Assembly: GCA_013397455.1 (NCBI GenBank) | Contig: VYZB01000168.1 | Coordinates: 1,693,321-1,757,320, forward strand | Length of the DNA: 64,000 nucleotides | Direction of reading: 5' to 3' | Source: Crotophaga sulcirostris | Taxonomy: Eukaryota; Chordata; Aves; Cuculiformes; Crotophagidae | Shown: in pieces, positions 11,183 through 24,200 of the stretch | Position numbering within the stretch: the first letter of the stretch is position 1 | Layout of the letters: every line of letters begins with the position of its first letter | Notes under the pieces: model-generated | The model's database searches: none | Seen by the model: the letters and a program-made list of their open reading frames with translations, nothing else | Told to the model about the DNA's origin: nothing | Translations under genes and position numbers: made by a program

Positions 11183-12469
11183 TTTCCGTCAATTGACTTA
11201 ACGGCCAAAAGGCTGTTCATCACATCACCATGAATTATAAAACCTCTATTAAATATTCATAAAAGTTTTGAAATGAATGTGTGATAGAGATGAAAGCCAG
11301 GCTAATTTAAATACCTACCAGACCTGTCTTAATTACAGAGGTAAAATGAGATATAAAAATTATAGCAGCAAGGAAAGGATAAAAAAAAAGTTGGAACAGT
11401 TCATTCCATACATTATGTGCATCTTCTTTTTAACCAGTGAGCTATAAATTTGTACACAAGTTCAAGTGTACAGGTCTGTTGAAATAAATCAGGTTTTGAG
11501 TTTCATATTGTTTTTACTAATGGGGCATTTTTGGCTCTGTGGAATGAGACACTAAATGAGAACTTATTTCTTGATATACGCTTTTAGGATTATGTGTGGG
11601 CATGTGTAAAAAAATTGTTTAATTAACTTTAAAATGACAAAAACAAAGCAGTCACAAGTGCCTGCAGGTGTGAGCCTGAAACATGGTATGGAGGGAATAG
11701 TAGAAATGATAAATTCTCTCTCTGATAAATAACTATGTACCTGCTCAGCCTGCTGTCCCTCTTTAGACAGTATATGGGATATTTAAAGAATGGAGATTAT
11801 GGAGTTGTGCATAAATAGAGAAGCCTCAGGCTTAATCATATTTAACATCCTTTGGTAGAGCATGAAAGAAGTGATCATATAAATACGCACAATGAGGTGC
11901 AGAATCAGGCCTTTGTTTCACATGAGCACAACTTGTCAGCTGCACATAGCTAAGAAAAAAAAAATAAATCAAACAAACCAATGCAAAAATCTTCTGAGTC
12001 AGGACTTACAGGTGAATATGTACTTCATAAGTGTCCAGCCAGACTAGGCTATCTAAGCTGTGATTATTTTCACTTGGATTTAGATTGTCATCCAATATAT
12101 AATAGCTCTTAAATTGTCCATTCAAATATTTTCTGCTGTTTGTTTAGAGAAACGAGATTTTGTAGTGCATGACTTCTCTCATCCTGTCTCAAATAATTGC
12201 TAACTAGCTGCATGAGATTTTTTTTAGAAGATTTTCCTGGATCATAGGGCCACTGTGGTAGATACGTAAATTTAGATTCCAAATCCTTGTCATAGCTACA
12301 GTGCAGTACAATGCAGTTTTGGTAGTTAAAGCTCAATATTATAAGGAAAGTACAAAGACGAAGCACGTAAAAATTATCTGACTACATCTCATTAGTAATA
12401 GAATTCATCTTTGAGATATTTTGATGAAAAGGCAAAATGACATAGAAACAAGCCATTGCAGCATTTATT

Positions 12470-12517
12470 GTTTACAGAATTACAGAATCCTTTATATTGG
12501 AAGCGACCTTTCCTTTA
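12470..12517 (-). mobile_element. Tiny CR1 3' tip
   Basis: About 45 bp reading 'acagaattacagaatccttta...ggaagcgacctttcctttaaa', which matches the reverse-strand CR1 terminal signature (acagaatcacagaat...ggaagggacctttaaag). The usual RT-coding part is absent. It is short and diverged enough that a chance match is possible. Confidence 0.55.
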
Positions 12518-13377
12518 AAAACAAAACAAACCAAAACAAACTCATATATGATAGCATATATTATAGTTAAGACCACTCTTGGGCAGGTGGCTAAACTTCT
12601 CAAGAATTTTCCAACTCTTTTCCTGTGTTGCTAGTCTTATAAATAGTGCTATTGTTACCATCACTGCCACTACTGCCCACTCTATTACTTCTACTACTAT
12701 TAGCTATTCCTTTTTCATCACAGTTTAAATTCATTGTCCTAGTATATAGAAATCATCATGTTCTTTAAATTTATCATACACTTAAGAACCGTTCTGGTGA
12801 GGGATGGACTCAGTTATTCATGTAGCATTTTCCCAAATCACAACTCATGAAGGAGAAATTCAGCACAGCATTAAGACGGAAAGAAAATCTCAAAACCTTT
12901 AAGAAGCTCAATTCAACAGTAAAAGACAGCTGAAAGTTTGTGTTCATAGTTATCTTATCTGGATATGCAATCTAATTGGAAAGAATTGACTTATTTTTCT
13001 TTGGTTTTGGCCATGTCTCTGTGATCAACATGTTAAGTTTGTCTAGCACCAGGTCTTGGACTGATTTCAGAATTAGTATAGGTCTATGTCTTTATTAGAA
13101 AGAGTGGATATGAAAGGAGAAAGGACTGTAAAGAAAAGGGAAGGGGATCTTTGCTCTCATGTTAATAGTTACAAATTTGGACTTCCACCGAACTAGATAA
13201 AAACTCCAGTTTGCTTTGTTTCCAGGGAAAATTAACTGGATAACTTCAACAAATTCCAGTCTTTCTCATCAAATATCTGTCTCTTTTATTTCCTTCTATG
13301 AAGAGTTTCAAAATAGGCTTATAAGATCATGGAGCAAGTAAACAGTCCAGACTGGAAAAAAAAGAAGATATTTCAGT

Positions 13378-13403
13378 CAATATTCAAACTAATTTGAATA
13401 TTG
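13378..13403. repeat. Small perfect inverted repeat
   Basis: Arms of 11 bp (caatattcaaa / tttgaatattg) around a 4-nt spacer (ctaa). In AT-rich DNA this size can arise by chance. Confidence 0.7.
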
Positions 13404-16400
13404 TCTCAAATGCAAAGCAAAGCTGGTTTATCTGTTTATTAGAAATTTCTTTGATTTACTTCTTTGCTTTGTTCTGACTGATCCCATGAGATTTTTAGTC
13501 TTATTCCAATATTGAGACAGGCCAGATAAGAAACTAAATGAATAATCATCAGTTGAAAATAACTGCTACATTGATTGTCTGGAGGTAACCGAAAAAAATG
13601 TCCCTTTACAGGTTTGTGGAGTATTGGGTTCTGTTTCTGATTCCCAGAAAATTTGGGCTAAGAAATGCTGACTGACTAAATTGCGCTTCGGTCCCAATTT
13701 AGGAGACATTAGAAATGAACCTAACTATAAAGCTCAGTTAAGACAGTTTTTATGCAAACACTGAAGTTCACTAGGTACAGCATCTTTATAATGCATTTTC
13801 AATTTAAGAATAATGGGATTTGACCCAGTACTATGAATGTTTTGATGCAGACACTGAAGTCTCAGGATCCAATCTGCCATCTCTGGTCTGCCTTGTCTTG
13901 TTCAGTCATCACTGAATATTGTGCACAGGTCATGAGAAACTACCAGGAGACTCAGGAAGTGACTTCTCATACAGTTGACAAGTGGTTATAGTTTTAAAAA
14001 TCTTGAGCTGGTGTCATGGGTCATACAGCCTTTTGTGATGGGTTTAGGGGAAGGAAGTAATGAAATACCTTTAAAATTAGTTGCCTGCAGCCCTTTATTC
14101 TTTTTTCCCTCGAGCCAGATGTAGTAAACTAAAGTTTAAAAAAGGTTGCTACAGTAGGTATTTCACCTGTTGTATCAAAACATCTTCAATATCCACCACC
14201 AATGTGACACTAAATTTTAGTGTCCCATTAATTTCAGCCCATTTATAATTTTGGATAGGAGCACTAAAAGTGGAGATGACAAACTATTATTTCTTGCTTG
14301 CTATTGATATGAAAAAAAATAATAGGTCCTTAAAAAAAGGGTATAAAGGGGAGTTTATGTAATGTTGTGTGTCAAAATTTATGTGTAAGTTCACTTGTGT
14401 TTTTCAGAAAGAAAACTGTCAAGAGTGTGGGGAGTTGCAAATTCGTTCCCATAGAAATTTCACCCAAAGTGTTTGAAAGACTAAGGCTGGGCTATCTTCC
14501 TACTATTTACAATTAAGGTGTGATATTAGCAGCCATGCATACCTTGGTTAGAGGTATTGGTGTGAATAAGAAGGACTTACAATGAACGAGGGAACTTGAA
14601 TGCAGTGGCAGGGATAAGATCAGGGATAAAAATTAACTGGAGATGGAAGTCTCCTTTCAGCTGACACAAATGCATATTGCTGGAAAAAATAACAGACACT
14701 CATTCATAATGATCACTGCCTAATTGGGATCATTCTTTCGTATACATATCTTTAACAAAATGGTACGATAATACAGTGCAACATGTGAGACCCGCTAGAC
14801 TGACTGAGCATCTTATTGAGCTGCACAGAATGCAATGAACACTTATTTGGATTCCGCTTACAGGTAGACCCAAAATGAAATCTCAGAAGTCAATATTTTA
14901 TCACTATCCCCTGTCTCCAAAAAAAATTGAATAAGTGAAGAGAAATTGATAGGAAATGTGTGTGTGGTGTGTTTGGGTCACTTTTCTGATATGCTTGCTT
15001 TCTCCTCTTAGTGTGAAAAAAGAAATACACGGTTATATTTTTCAACATTTCCCACCCAAAATCTTAACTTTTAGAAGAGACAAAAAAAAGAAAAAAAAGA
15101 AAAGCAAACACAAAGTCTATTCAAAAAAGAAAGAAAAATATAAATGGATTTTAATTTTTGATAAACGTGTTTCACAGGAGCTGGACTGTGGGAAACTTTG
15201 GGACTTAATGCTAGTATATTGGCAAAGGCTTTTAATTAAAATGTAATGTCCACAAGCAGCTGTCATTTTCCTAGTATATAAGGTAAAGCTATATATGAAA
15301 AGCTGGTCTGAAGATAAAGTCCAGCACAAAGCAACAAAGAGGTAATGAAGCACCTAAGTAAAGTACTGCAGTGTACATTTCCAAATCTAGTCTGATTTAC
15401 ACTGAAAAATGTCACATTTTTTAATAATTAAAGAAGTAAGACATTTTGATTTTCAATTTGTCTCTATGCAGTTTAAAAATCCACATTTTCATGTGTTACT
15501 TTTTGACAAGGTCTATTTTTTACTACATGATACATATGATCTGAAGACTGTTTCTATAAAACACAAACCCAAGTTCGTGAACAAGGACTAGAACCAATAA
15601 TCTGACATACCAGTTTATTACCCAATAACGTAAGCTACAGAACTATTCCCTTTCTCTGGTCCCTTATTTTTTTAAAGGTATCCAGGTTCAGTAAAACCTT
15701 GAGGAACACTGTCCACAAGACACAGTCTGAGGAGAAAATTGAAACCACATTTCCTACTCTTGTATTAGTACCCAAATCACTTAGTGTGCAATAGATACAC
15801 CTCAGTTAATGTAAATTTCTAGTACTAATATATAAACTGAAATGCAGATAAGTAGATGTGAATTTACCATATACCTTCATGAAATAAATGTTTGTCTCTT
15901 TCTAGTGTTCATTAAGAATGACTAGTTATGTATAATGGGTCCACACTTCAGATCTCTGAAGCTAGGTTAGATGATTTCTAAGCCTCTGTGTAATGGCAAA
16001 GAAGGATTGAATGACTAACATTGTTTCTGTCCTAAAAAGTGATCTTTATTTCTCTTACTAAACAATATTTTAAGCACTTTACTTTAGAAAACAGTTCTTA
16101 ATAAGGAAGAGTTTTTCTTGTTAGGAAAGTTTTCCTTACAGGGGAAGAGTTGTGTCCCGGAGTTACTTAAATGATTAGAGCTGTTACTTTGTATTACAAA
16201 TTTGATCTTAAATTTGCCAATCCAAAGAGCCAAAGAACTCTAAATGAATTCCATTTCTAACTATGCCAGGAAGTTATGTAAGTCTTTCTACTCTGAGGTA
16301 GGATCAAATCTTCTTTCTTAAATAAACTTTATTTTTTTTTTAATAAGTAGTGTGAATAATATAAAGATAGTGTGGGGGTTTAGATGAACAAAGTCACGAA

Positions 16401-19079
16401 TATTCCAAATATTTATATATATTTGCTTATATAGATGTGTTTGTATCTGTACGTTTATATATGTGCATGTATGAACAAGGAAATATCATGCTTGTGGAGA
16501 AAGAGGGTTTTTGTAATCTATTAATTTATGTAGGGAAATGACTGATCCCTGGCATGAGGTTCATCTGTATGAACAGAACATAAGAAACTACTGGACATCA
16601 GAAATTGCTGGATATAACAAAAATGAAAACAAACAAACAAGAAAGCTGTCGGAAATTACAGATAGTGCTGGAAGGAATGGTTGGATTTCACTGGTAGTCA
16701 AGGGGGTTTATGAAGAAATGACCAGCCCTCACAGAAAACTGAAGGGAAATTCAGGGAACTTTTGTGGGAGTAGTCTTGCAAGGTTAGCATTACCTAGGTG
16801 ACTTAATCATTAGGTTAAAATTACACTAGTGAAAGTATCAGAAATGCTAAATTTAAGTATAACTGTACTAAACCTGAGACCAGTGTGGAAAAAATAATTT
16901 GGTGCAAGTTGTTCATTTGGGAGGGGACTGGAACAGAAATATGAAGTGGTCAAGATAGATGTGGGAAGAAAACTCATGAGGAAAAGGGTAAATAAAAGAG
17001 ACTGATTGCATGTAAGAAAGTAGATGTTCAGTGCTTATCTGGCAGTGTACTGCACCTGATCACTTTTCATGAAGTTCAGGTTGAAGTAACCAGTGCGTAG
17101 GAGACCAACCTCTAGAGTCAAAGTCTGAGATGGTGACTGCGTAAGGGACCTAGGGTCTGGATTTGCACTGCAGGTGGACAGAAGCTCTGTATTAATATGC
17201 AAAATATCTGCCAATACAGGTGTGCTTGGAGAGTGGGGTACTGTGAAGGTTACACTGATCCTAATCAAGTGGAGGTGAACTGTTTCAGGCTATCCATGAT
17301 GCGCACGTTTAGGTGAGTGTCACTGGTTTCTAGTAGAAGGAGAGGAGAAAACCTTTTGCTTTAAAGTCCACAGGATCTTGCTTGCCTTTAATGTACTGTG
17401 ATTTTTGGTGGATAAGAACCTACTAATTCTAAGAGGAATTAAGGAGAGAGTAAATTACACTCTTTTTTTCACAGTTACTTCTTTTGTCAGCTGCTGTTTG
17501 GTGACCTCTTGGTCTAGTTACACTGTCAAATCAGAGCTTTTTTTGTTTGGTTCTTTGGTCAAAGATGAACTTTCTAGGGTACACATTGCATTGGACAGAC
17601 TTTGTTCTGGCACTGATGCCAGTAGTTGTAATTCTTTTGTTCCTTTAATCTCTAAAGCTAGTTCCTTTCTTCCCCTTTGCTCGTGTTAAAGTAAATCTGA
17701 AGTTGATGCTTATGCTTCTGACTCTCTTCTATTTTTTTTTTGTAGGCCTGTAGGGATCTTAGAAGGGCTGGACCTAGAATTACAAGAAATTTGCTGTGTT
17801 CAGCGTCCAGATTCTAGGAACACCAGGGGATGGTATTGCTCCTATGCTCTTCTGAGCAAAGCAGGTGGAGACAGGGAACCAGTTCCTCTGCTTTCCTCTC
17901 CTCAAACAGACCACATTTTAGTAAATGATCTTTCCCATCTTTCCAAGTGTAGTACAAAGTCCTAAGCACATTTTTTTATGTATCTTCTTTGCATCTGGCT
18001 TGCATGAGAAAGTAATCCTCTAGTTACTGCCTGTGTGTTACTTGCAAGAAGGATGCTGATCACTTTTCATTAACAGGACACATGGCAGGGCAAGGCTCAA
18101 CAGACACTCTATTTGCAAAGCAGCTGTCCAGAGATGCAAACCTATGCATCAGGTGTTTGTTACCTCCTCTGGATCTTCCCACATGTGGATATCTTATCAC
18201 AGAAAAGGCACTTCTGACATACCCAGGAGAGGATCTCTTAAAGTTCAGATGAAAGTGTGAGGCTTGTGGTCTGGAGTCTTCACTCCACATCACAGCCATG
18301 TATGCCTTGAAAATTTTCCTGACAGCCCTGATGGCATCATATTTACATTAGTAGTCCTAATTAACATAGGTGAAAATGAGAAAGGTTTTGCTTTACTAAG
18401 CAGGAGAGAACAAAGATTGAGTCTGACTTGTGAATATACCTTCTCTTTCAAGAGTAAAACATAGAACTGTTCAGTACATCAGATGAAATTATCAGCCATC
18501 TGTGAACTGAGCATCAAAGACACAATTAAAATACCAACAAGAATTCTCTTCAAACAATTTATAAGAATGCTTTGTGCACATATCTCTGTTCTTCCCTGAG
18601 CTCCAGACCTCTCTGTAGTGATATTTTAATTTGCATCCAGAATATTGGAAAAAAAACCCCACAACAATAATAATAGGAAAAAGGTGAAAAAGAAGGAAGG
18701 CAAGGGTTTATGACAGCATACAGGGATATTGTTTTTTGTTTCAGCATATTAGAGAGCTGAAATCTCAGACGCAAGGTTACAGAACTGCACCTATCATCAA
18801 AAATAGCAGTAAGAACAACATGGACAAGGGCGTAGATGGGTGTCCCAGAATTTTTCTATTACCATGAGATATTGGCAATTATGTTGACCGTAAGTAAGAA
18901 CTTTCTTCCTCTCTTTCTCTCACTCTTTATCCTGCTCCTCAAGAAGTGAGAATGTAAGAAAATTATTTCAGAAAAAAAAAAAAAGAAAAGATGAAGAAAA
19001 AGTTCCTGGCACAACTTGTTGGTTACACTGAGACTGAAATCAGAAGCAGGAAAGAGGGGAAACAAGAAAATGCATAAAG

Positions 19080-19400
19080 ATGCTGCTTTCCGCCATGTTG
19101 TTGGGTAACCGTGGGTTTATCAAATATTGACAAACATGAAATGATTGTAATCAGTCACTGTCAGACGGGAACAGGTACCCTCCTCTCTTTTACAAATGAT
19201 CCAATTAAAGGAAACATGTTGGCTATAAAAGTCAAAATCAACAATGCACTGTACGCTGACAGCCCATCCAACATATAAAATCAATAGTGCGTTCTTCTTC
19301 TAGCCAGCACAAAGCAACAGTAGCAACTTTCCCACCTCTTTAGTCAAATATGACACCGTATCAATCGATCAAAACTTAGTATTTATTGAACACTGGCTTC
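19080..19400. promoter_or_regulatory. Candidate conserved non-coding block
   Basis: Repeat-free sequence of higher complexity than its surroundings, with clustered factor-like sites. These are 'gttgttgggtaaccg' (partial X-box/RFX-like, about 19097-19111), 'tgattgtaatcagtcactgtcag' (homeobox/TALE-like) and 'tatcaatcgatc' (ONECUT/CUT-like, 19359-19370). The style resembles vertebrate conserved non-coding elements, but conservation cannot be judged from one sequence. Confidence 0.3.
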
Positions 19401-22400
19401 TGAAGAATGCAAAATGTATTGTTCTTTCCTTATTTTATTTCAATAAAGTTTAACTTAAAGGCATAACACTTGAGAGAGCTCAGCTGCTTTCTTGTGGTTA
19501 GATATAGCTATGTCTAGCAGGATAGATAGATCTAAATATATATTAATACATGCTTCTTGGGAAACAGACTGCAAATACATTGTTAGTCTGAATGTTCTCA
19601 GAATAGTATTGTTGACTGTCATAGAAATGCAGCCTGAAGGTGGGAAAAAACCTCAGTTTATACTCTTCGTGATGCAGAATTGCAAGGTTTTTTTTTCCTT
19701 TGTCTCTTGTTTGTACTAAAATTTACTTGTCTTTTCAGTGATGTTTGCATAGAAGAAAATTTTCTTACCCCACATAGGTTTCACCAATACAGGAAGACGT
19801 GTTTATTGTGTTGAAATAGAATCTGTGTTTGTCATACTCCACTGTCCTTGATCCAAAGGAAGAACATTAGAGGTGGCTGTATGTCAGCACATGGTCAAAA
19901 CTATATCTGTATTTAAGTGTTGTCCTAATAAGGAATACCTTAAGCAAGTGTTAATTGTTCTCAGTGATACTTGATAATTAGCTTTAGATACAGATCAGCT
20001 AATGTTACCTAAAGAATTTCTCTTTCCCCCCACTGTTTACACTCCGTGGTAGCTGTGATGTCTGTGTATATATTTGTAACTATTTTTCCCTTGGTTTTCA
20101 CTGGGGATTAGGAATTCTCAGAGATGTGTTTCAGTTAAAATGTTTGACCAATTAAAGGAACAAAAAAACCCCAACAAACAAACAAAACTCTCCAAAGCTT
20201 TGTTTATGTAGATGTACTTGTAATTACATATTTGAACAAAAAAGGTCTGATTTGCAAGCTACCAATATCACTGGAAAAACACTTCAGCTAGGTTCAATCA
20301 GACCCTAAGACAACAATCAGACTTCTTTCTTTTTCATTGCTGAAATTCAGAGTTCATAAATTATGCACATGTCTGATATAATGGACATTGCCTAATTTCT
20401 CACATTGGCTGCTTGATTGTCATTTTACTTTTAAATCACTAGCTTTCCCAATTACAAGGCAAACCAGTTCATAAAATATTGACATCTTGAAGAGACCTGC
20501 TTGTACCAGTTGAAGAAATGTGTGTCTAATTTTAATACGTCATTTTCCCCTTTCCTAAGAGTATGGACAGTACCAACGGAAGTGAATTACTTTCATCCTA
20601 TGTTCTCATAAAAGGAAATAAGAAAATGTAGCTGTGTCTGCATTAATTTTATATCTTATAAATAAAAATCACAGCTATACTAGGCACTGTTAAAAACGTT
20701 TTTATAAATCAAAGTTAGTCTTTAGATATTAAGACCAATGTTTTACACTGATTGTTGGTTCATTTATTGAATTTAAAAGATAAATAGCATAAAATTTAGG
20801 TATTGTAAAAAAAAAACAGGAATCAGATTCAAAACATAAACAAAAGACATGGTTCCTCACAAGGCATGAAATTTAGCAACGGGTTTCTCTGGCATGAAAT
20901 CCTAGTTTCCACAAGATTCAAGGGAATACTAAGAAAGTTTGTGACAAGTAAAACTGTAGAAGGTCAAAAAATATATGGAAAGCATGTGTAGGGCAGGAAG
21001 TTCTTCATTTCTGTGAGAATTTTTAGTGGTAGTAGCATGTCTGCTTACTTCATTTTTGTATACCACCCATAGGTATCTGCTTTATTTTGGGTCACAGCCT
21101 ACTTACAAAGCTTGATGGGCTTCTCACTGACTCAGTACAGTAATAGATATGTTTCCATAGCAGAGGAAAACAAGTGTTCAGAAAAGCAATCATTGCTAAT
21201 TTAAATTTGTTAAAACTTTGACCAAGAATAGAGAAGGTAAATATTGAAGGTTACTCTGCAACTGTTAAAGATTTTCAGCAGTTTCCATGTTTTACAGATA
21301 AAGGCGAAAGGTACATTGACAAAATGACCTCTCCAAAGTGTACTTTTTCATATTATATAATTATTTCTCTACATTTTGCAACATATGAGGTTTCCAGTGA
21401 ATATATAAGACAAACCAAAACCTGTTTTACATCTTAAGACAGATCTTTAAAATGGGAGAAGTCAATGAATGCAGTTGTTTGCAATGTGATCCTGTGGGAT
21501 TTGATTTTTCATTTGTGACATTTGGGGTTGTTTCATTATTCAATTTCATATAACTCTAAACAGTAATTACAAATCTTCACTCATAAAATTTATAAATTAA
21601 ATGAAATGGTAAGATGAGTAGTGTTTGAAGTGAGGATTGAAAAACTTCCATATGAATTTTTAAAACATGCAACATGAAAATGTTTAGGTCCCAGTAAACT
21701 GTTTATTTTCAAGTTTCGGTTTTGTAGCAAGTGCACCCACACCTCCTGAAATAAGGTACCATACAGCAGCAATTACTGGCATGTTTTAATTTCTGCTAGC
21801 AAATTAGTATGTGACAGGCTACTTTTCAGAAGTGATCATTTTAAATTATAGTAATGAAATTTATGTGATTTAATACACTTCAATAAAAAATGCTATTTTA
21901 GGAAATCAAGGATGTAGACCATACCTTCAAGAGTCTAAGACTTACTTTATAAAACAGGGAACCCAGAAGAAAATGTTTGTGTCCTAGGAGATAATTAGTT
22001 CTATAAAAGGTCTCCTTGTGATACAGTCAGACATATCTGACAGTAAATAAGCTAATAGATGTAAATTATCTCTTTCCATGTGAATGGAAAAATAATTTCT
22101 TTGAAGTACAGTCAAGACACTGGACTATCTTTTCTGTATAGTATTTTTTAATGGGTGACATTAGAATATGATAACTACTTTTAGTATTCAGGATTCAAGG
22201 GTGCTTGAATATTGAAAGTCATTCAGAAGTGCATATACACACATAAAATAAAAACAGCCAACAGATTGGAAAATGAAATCTACAGTATGACCAACAAGAA
22301 TTTAAATTATTCAATGGGCTGAAAGAAGAGTGAGGAGGTGACTTACAATAACTTCATACAGGTACTTAAAACCTGAAGATAGCTGTGTTGTAGTCAAGGG

Positions 22401-23027
22401 TAAGAGCTGTAAGCAGAGTCTGCCTATTTCTTACATGGATAATATTGTCTTCAGGTCTAAAAAGACACAGAAGAGTGTACCAATTCTTGCCCTGGGGTTC
22501 TCATATCATTGTAGAGATCAGAAAACTGCTGGACTATGCTAGGACTTAGATCTGACCTTTATTTGGAAATCACAGCGTGTGAAGGAGATACGGTACTCCC
22601 GAGTATCTCTCTGAAGTGGAATGAGGATTCATACAGGATGTGCATCTAGATGCAGGGGTTCAGAAAAGCAAAGTCAGTCTGGCAGCTAGAAGTATGATAC
22701 CTTAAAAAAAGTGTCCCATTGGAAATGGGGGACACACTATTACTTAAGGAACTGATGGTAATATCATGAGATCAAGTAGTTTCCTTCTGTCTTTTTGTGA
22801 CTTGCAGTTATGTGAGAGAGAAATTATCTTTAATATATTGTTTAAAGTGGACAGATTCCAGCAGGCATTATATGTATGTTCAGTACATGAAGGGAAGGGA
22901 ATGGAAGTGGTAAAAACTTATTGTGATTTGGCTTTGTCTGTTTCTACATTGTATAAGTAAGTGTGGCTAACACCAGAACAACAATGATTTTAATTTCATA
23001 TTTCTCTTTAATAATGAGCTCCAAAGC

Positions 23028-23185
23028 TACACAGAGAAGCTGTGATGTCTCCATCCCTGGAGGTTTTCAGAATCCAATTTTACATAACCCTGGGCTGCCT
23101 GTTCCATCCCCAGAGCTGACCCTGCTCTGAGCAGGAGGTAGTTGTACAGCCTTTCTAGGTCACTTATGACTTCATGGACTTGTGA
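23028..23185 (+). mobile_element. Old CR1 3' end fragment
   Basis: Plus-strand CR1 tail: 'gaagctgtgatgtctccatccctggaggttttcagaatcc' (23036-23075), then 'ccctgggctgcctgttcc...gagctgaccctgctctgagcaggagg' (23090-23140), the counterpart of 'cctgggcaacctgctctaggtgaccctgcttgagcaggggg'. The terminal signature decays after about 23165. No coding sequence remains in frame. Confidence 0.82.
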
Positions 23186-24039
23186 GTCTGGGATCATACA
23201 AATGCACAATGACATGCCTAATTTAAAGAACGATTGCCATTTGGAAGCCTTCTTAATGTGACTACCTGTCTCCATTGATTAGTTAATGGAGTAAGCACTT
23301 TGGGAAAACATCTCCATGAAGGACATAGAGTTTAAATTTTAATTCAGAATATAGTCTAGTAAGTTTAGGTTGGATCTCAGCTGACCTTAACAAAATAAAC
23401 ATTCGTCATTCTTTCTTTGTCTATGGAAATCTACCTATCTTCTTCAGAAAAGTTTCATCAGACTCAGAGATAATTCTACTATGGACACATGGACTCCAAG
23501 TTTCCTGACTCTGGCAGCAACAGTATTAAAACTACTTTGATTACCTATATTACCAACCAGACATTGCTTTGGCCTCACATGGCTGGTAGCAACTTTGACT
23601 TCAATACTGGCTTTAATGGTCTTCTGTGGCATTCACACTTACTAGAGTCTCATCTAGATATGCGTAGCTAATCTCCTAACACAACCTCTTCTTGCTTTTA
23701 TGTAGAGTAAATTTAGATATTGCTTAATTGTTGTTTGGCTTGTTTTGCAAACTATTCCAGATCATACTTCCACATCTGGAAACACAATGAATACAAGATT
23801 AAAATCTAATCCTAGAATTTAGGTTTAAGCCAAAGACAGAATTCAGACTCCACAGACTGCAGAAGTACTTTGTGATGAAGGAAACAGCACATTTTAAAAG
23901 TTCATTTGTTTTTTTTTTGTGAACTGTTATGTTCAATCTCTTCATCAGTCTGAAAAATTCTTTACCTTTGATGTTCCTACTTTCAATTTGTTTGTAAATA
24001 GCTATTTGATGTTCTGTTTTTTCTTTTCTCTTGCCTAAG
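23186..24039. other. Unique non-coding sequence
   Basis: No feature recognised. The open frames on both strands over 23444-23671 are antisense pairs of similar size and composition, and so are uninformative. Confidence 0.45.
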
Positions 24040-24200
24040 ATTACACACACAAAAAAGACTTTCTCAACAATAAGAAAAGTTAGACTCTGAAACAGATTGT
24101 CAAATGACATTGTGACGCCTCTACTAGATCTCTAAAGAAGTTAAATAAACACCTGTTTAGATCAGTGGTGAGTTAATTCTTATTTTAGGATAGAGGGATA
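24040..24200 (+). mobile_element. Ancient CR1-clade 3' region remnant
   Basis: The phrase 'aaaaaagactttctcaac...aagttagactctgaaacagattgtcaaatgacattgtgacgcctctactagatctctaaagaagttaaataaacacctg' (24050-24155) follows the layout of older CR1 3' ends: 'actttctcac...tggaacaggttgccaagggaagtggtggaatctccatcactagaggtttttaagaaaaggttggacaaacacctgt'. It is diverged throughout and identified by pattern only. Confidence 0.58.

Larger units (their letters stand above)
8906..12469. other. Unique non-coding sequence with simple-repeat patches
   Basis: No gene or interspersed repeat recognised. It includes an AAT-rich tract (10425-10530), a purine-rich stretch (10828-10900) that generates basic Lys/Glu-rich frames, and a C-rich run (11164-11182). 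About 11000-11330 is complex and repeat-free with mixed AT/GC composition, and could be a weak conserved non-coding candidate. Confidence 0.45.
12518..23027. other. Ten-kilobase stretch of unique AT-rich non-coding DNA
   Basis: No gene and no confidently recognised interspersed repeat. Items inside: an ACT-type degenerate triplet patch (about 12655-12712), an 11-bp-arm hairpin (13378-13403), an AT-alternating patch near 16405-16470, a slightly more GC-balanced zone at 17700-18330, and a candidate regulatory block at 19080-19400. Open frames (for example 16538-16801 plus and 18060-18299 minus) are under 90 codons, match nothing I recognise and lack convincing splice context. Confidence 0.5.

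Noticed and set aside
10825..11196. 123-codon frame with a Lys/Arg/Glu-rich start
   Set aside because: The basic start is translation of a purine-rich tract, and the minus-strand frame over the same DNA is similarly long.
16405..16470. AT-alternating stretch considered as a microsatellite
   Set aside because: Too interrupted to define a repeat unit; left as low-complexity background.
17700..18330. More GC-balanced stretch preceded by a T-tract and 'tgtag' (acceptor-like), considered as an exon
   Set aside because: No frame stays open usefully across it and no protein family is recognisable; T-tracts followed by AG are frequent in this DNA.
20244..20304. 9-bp inverted words (ggtctgatt / aatcagacc) considered as transposon terminal repeats
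   Set aside because: Short arms, no target-site duplication and no internal similarity; chance is sufficient.
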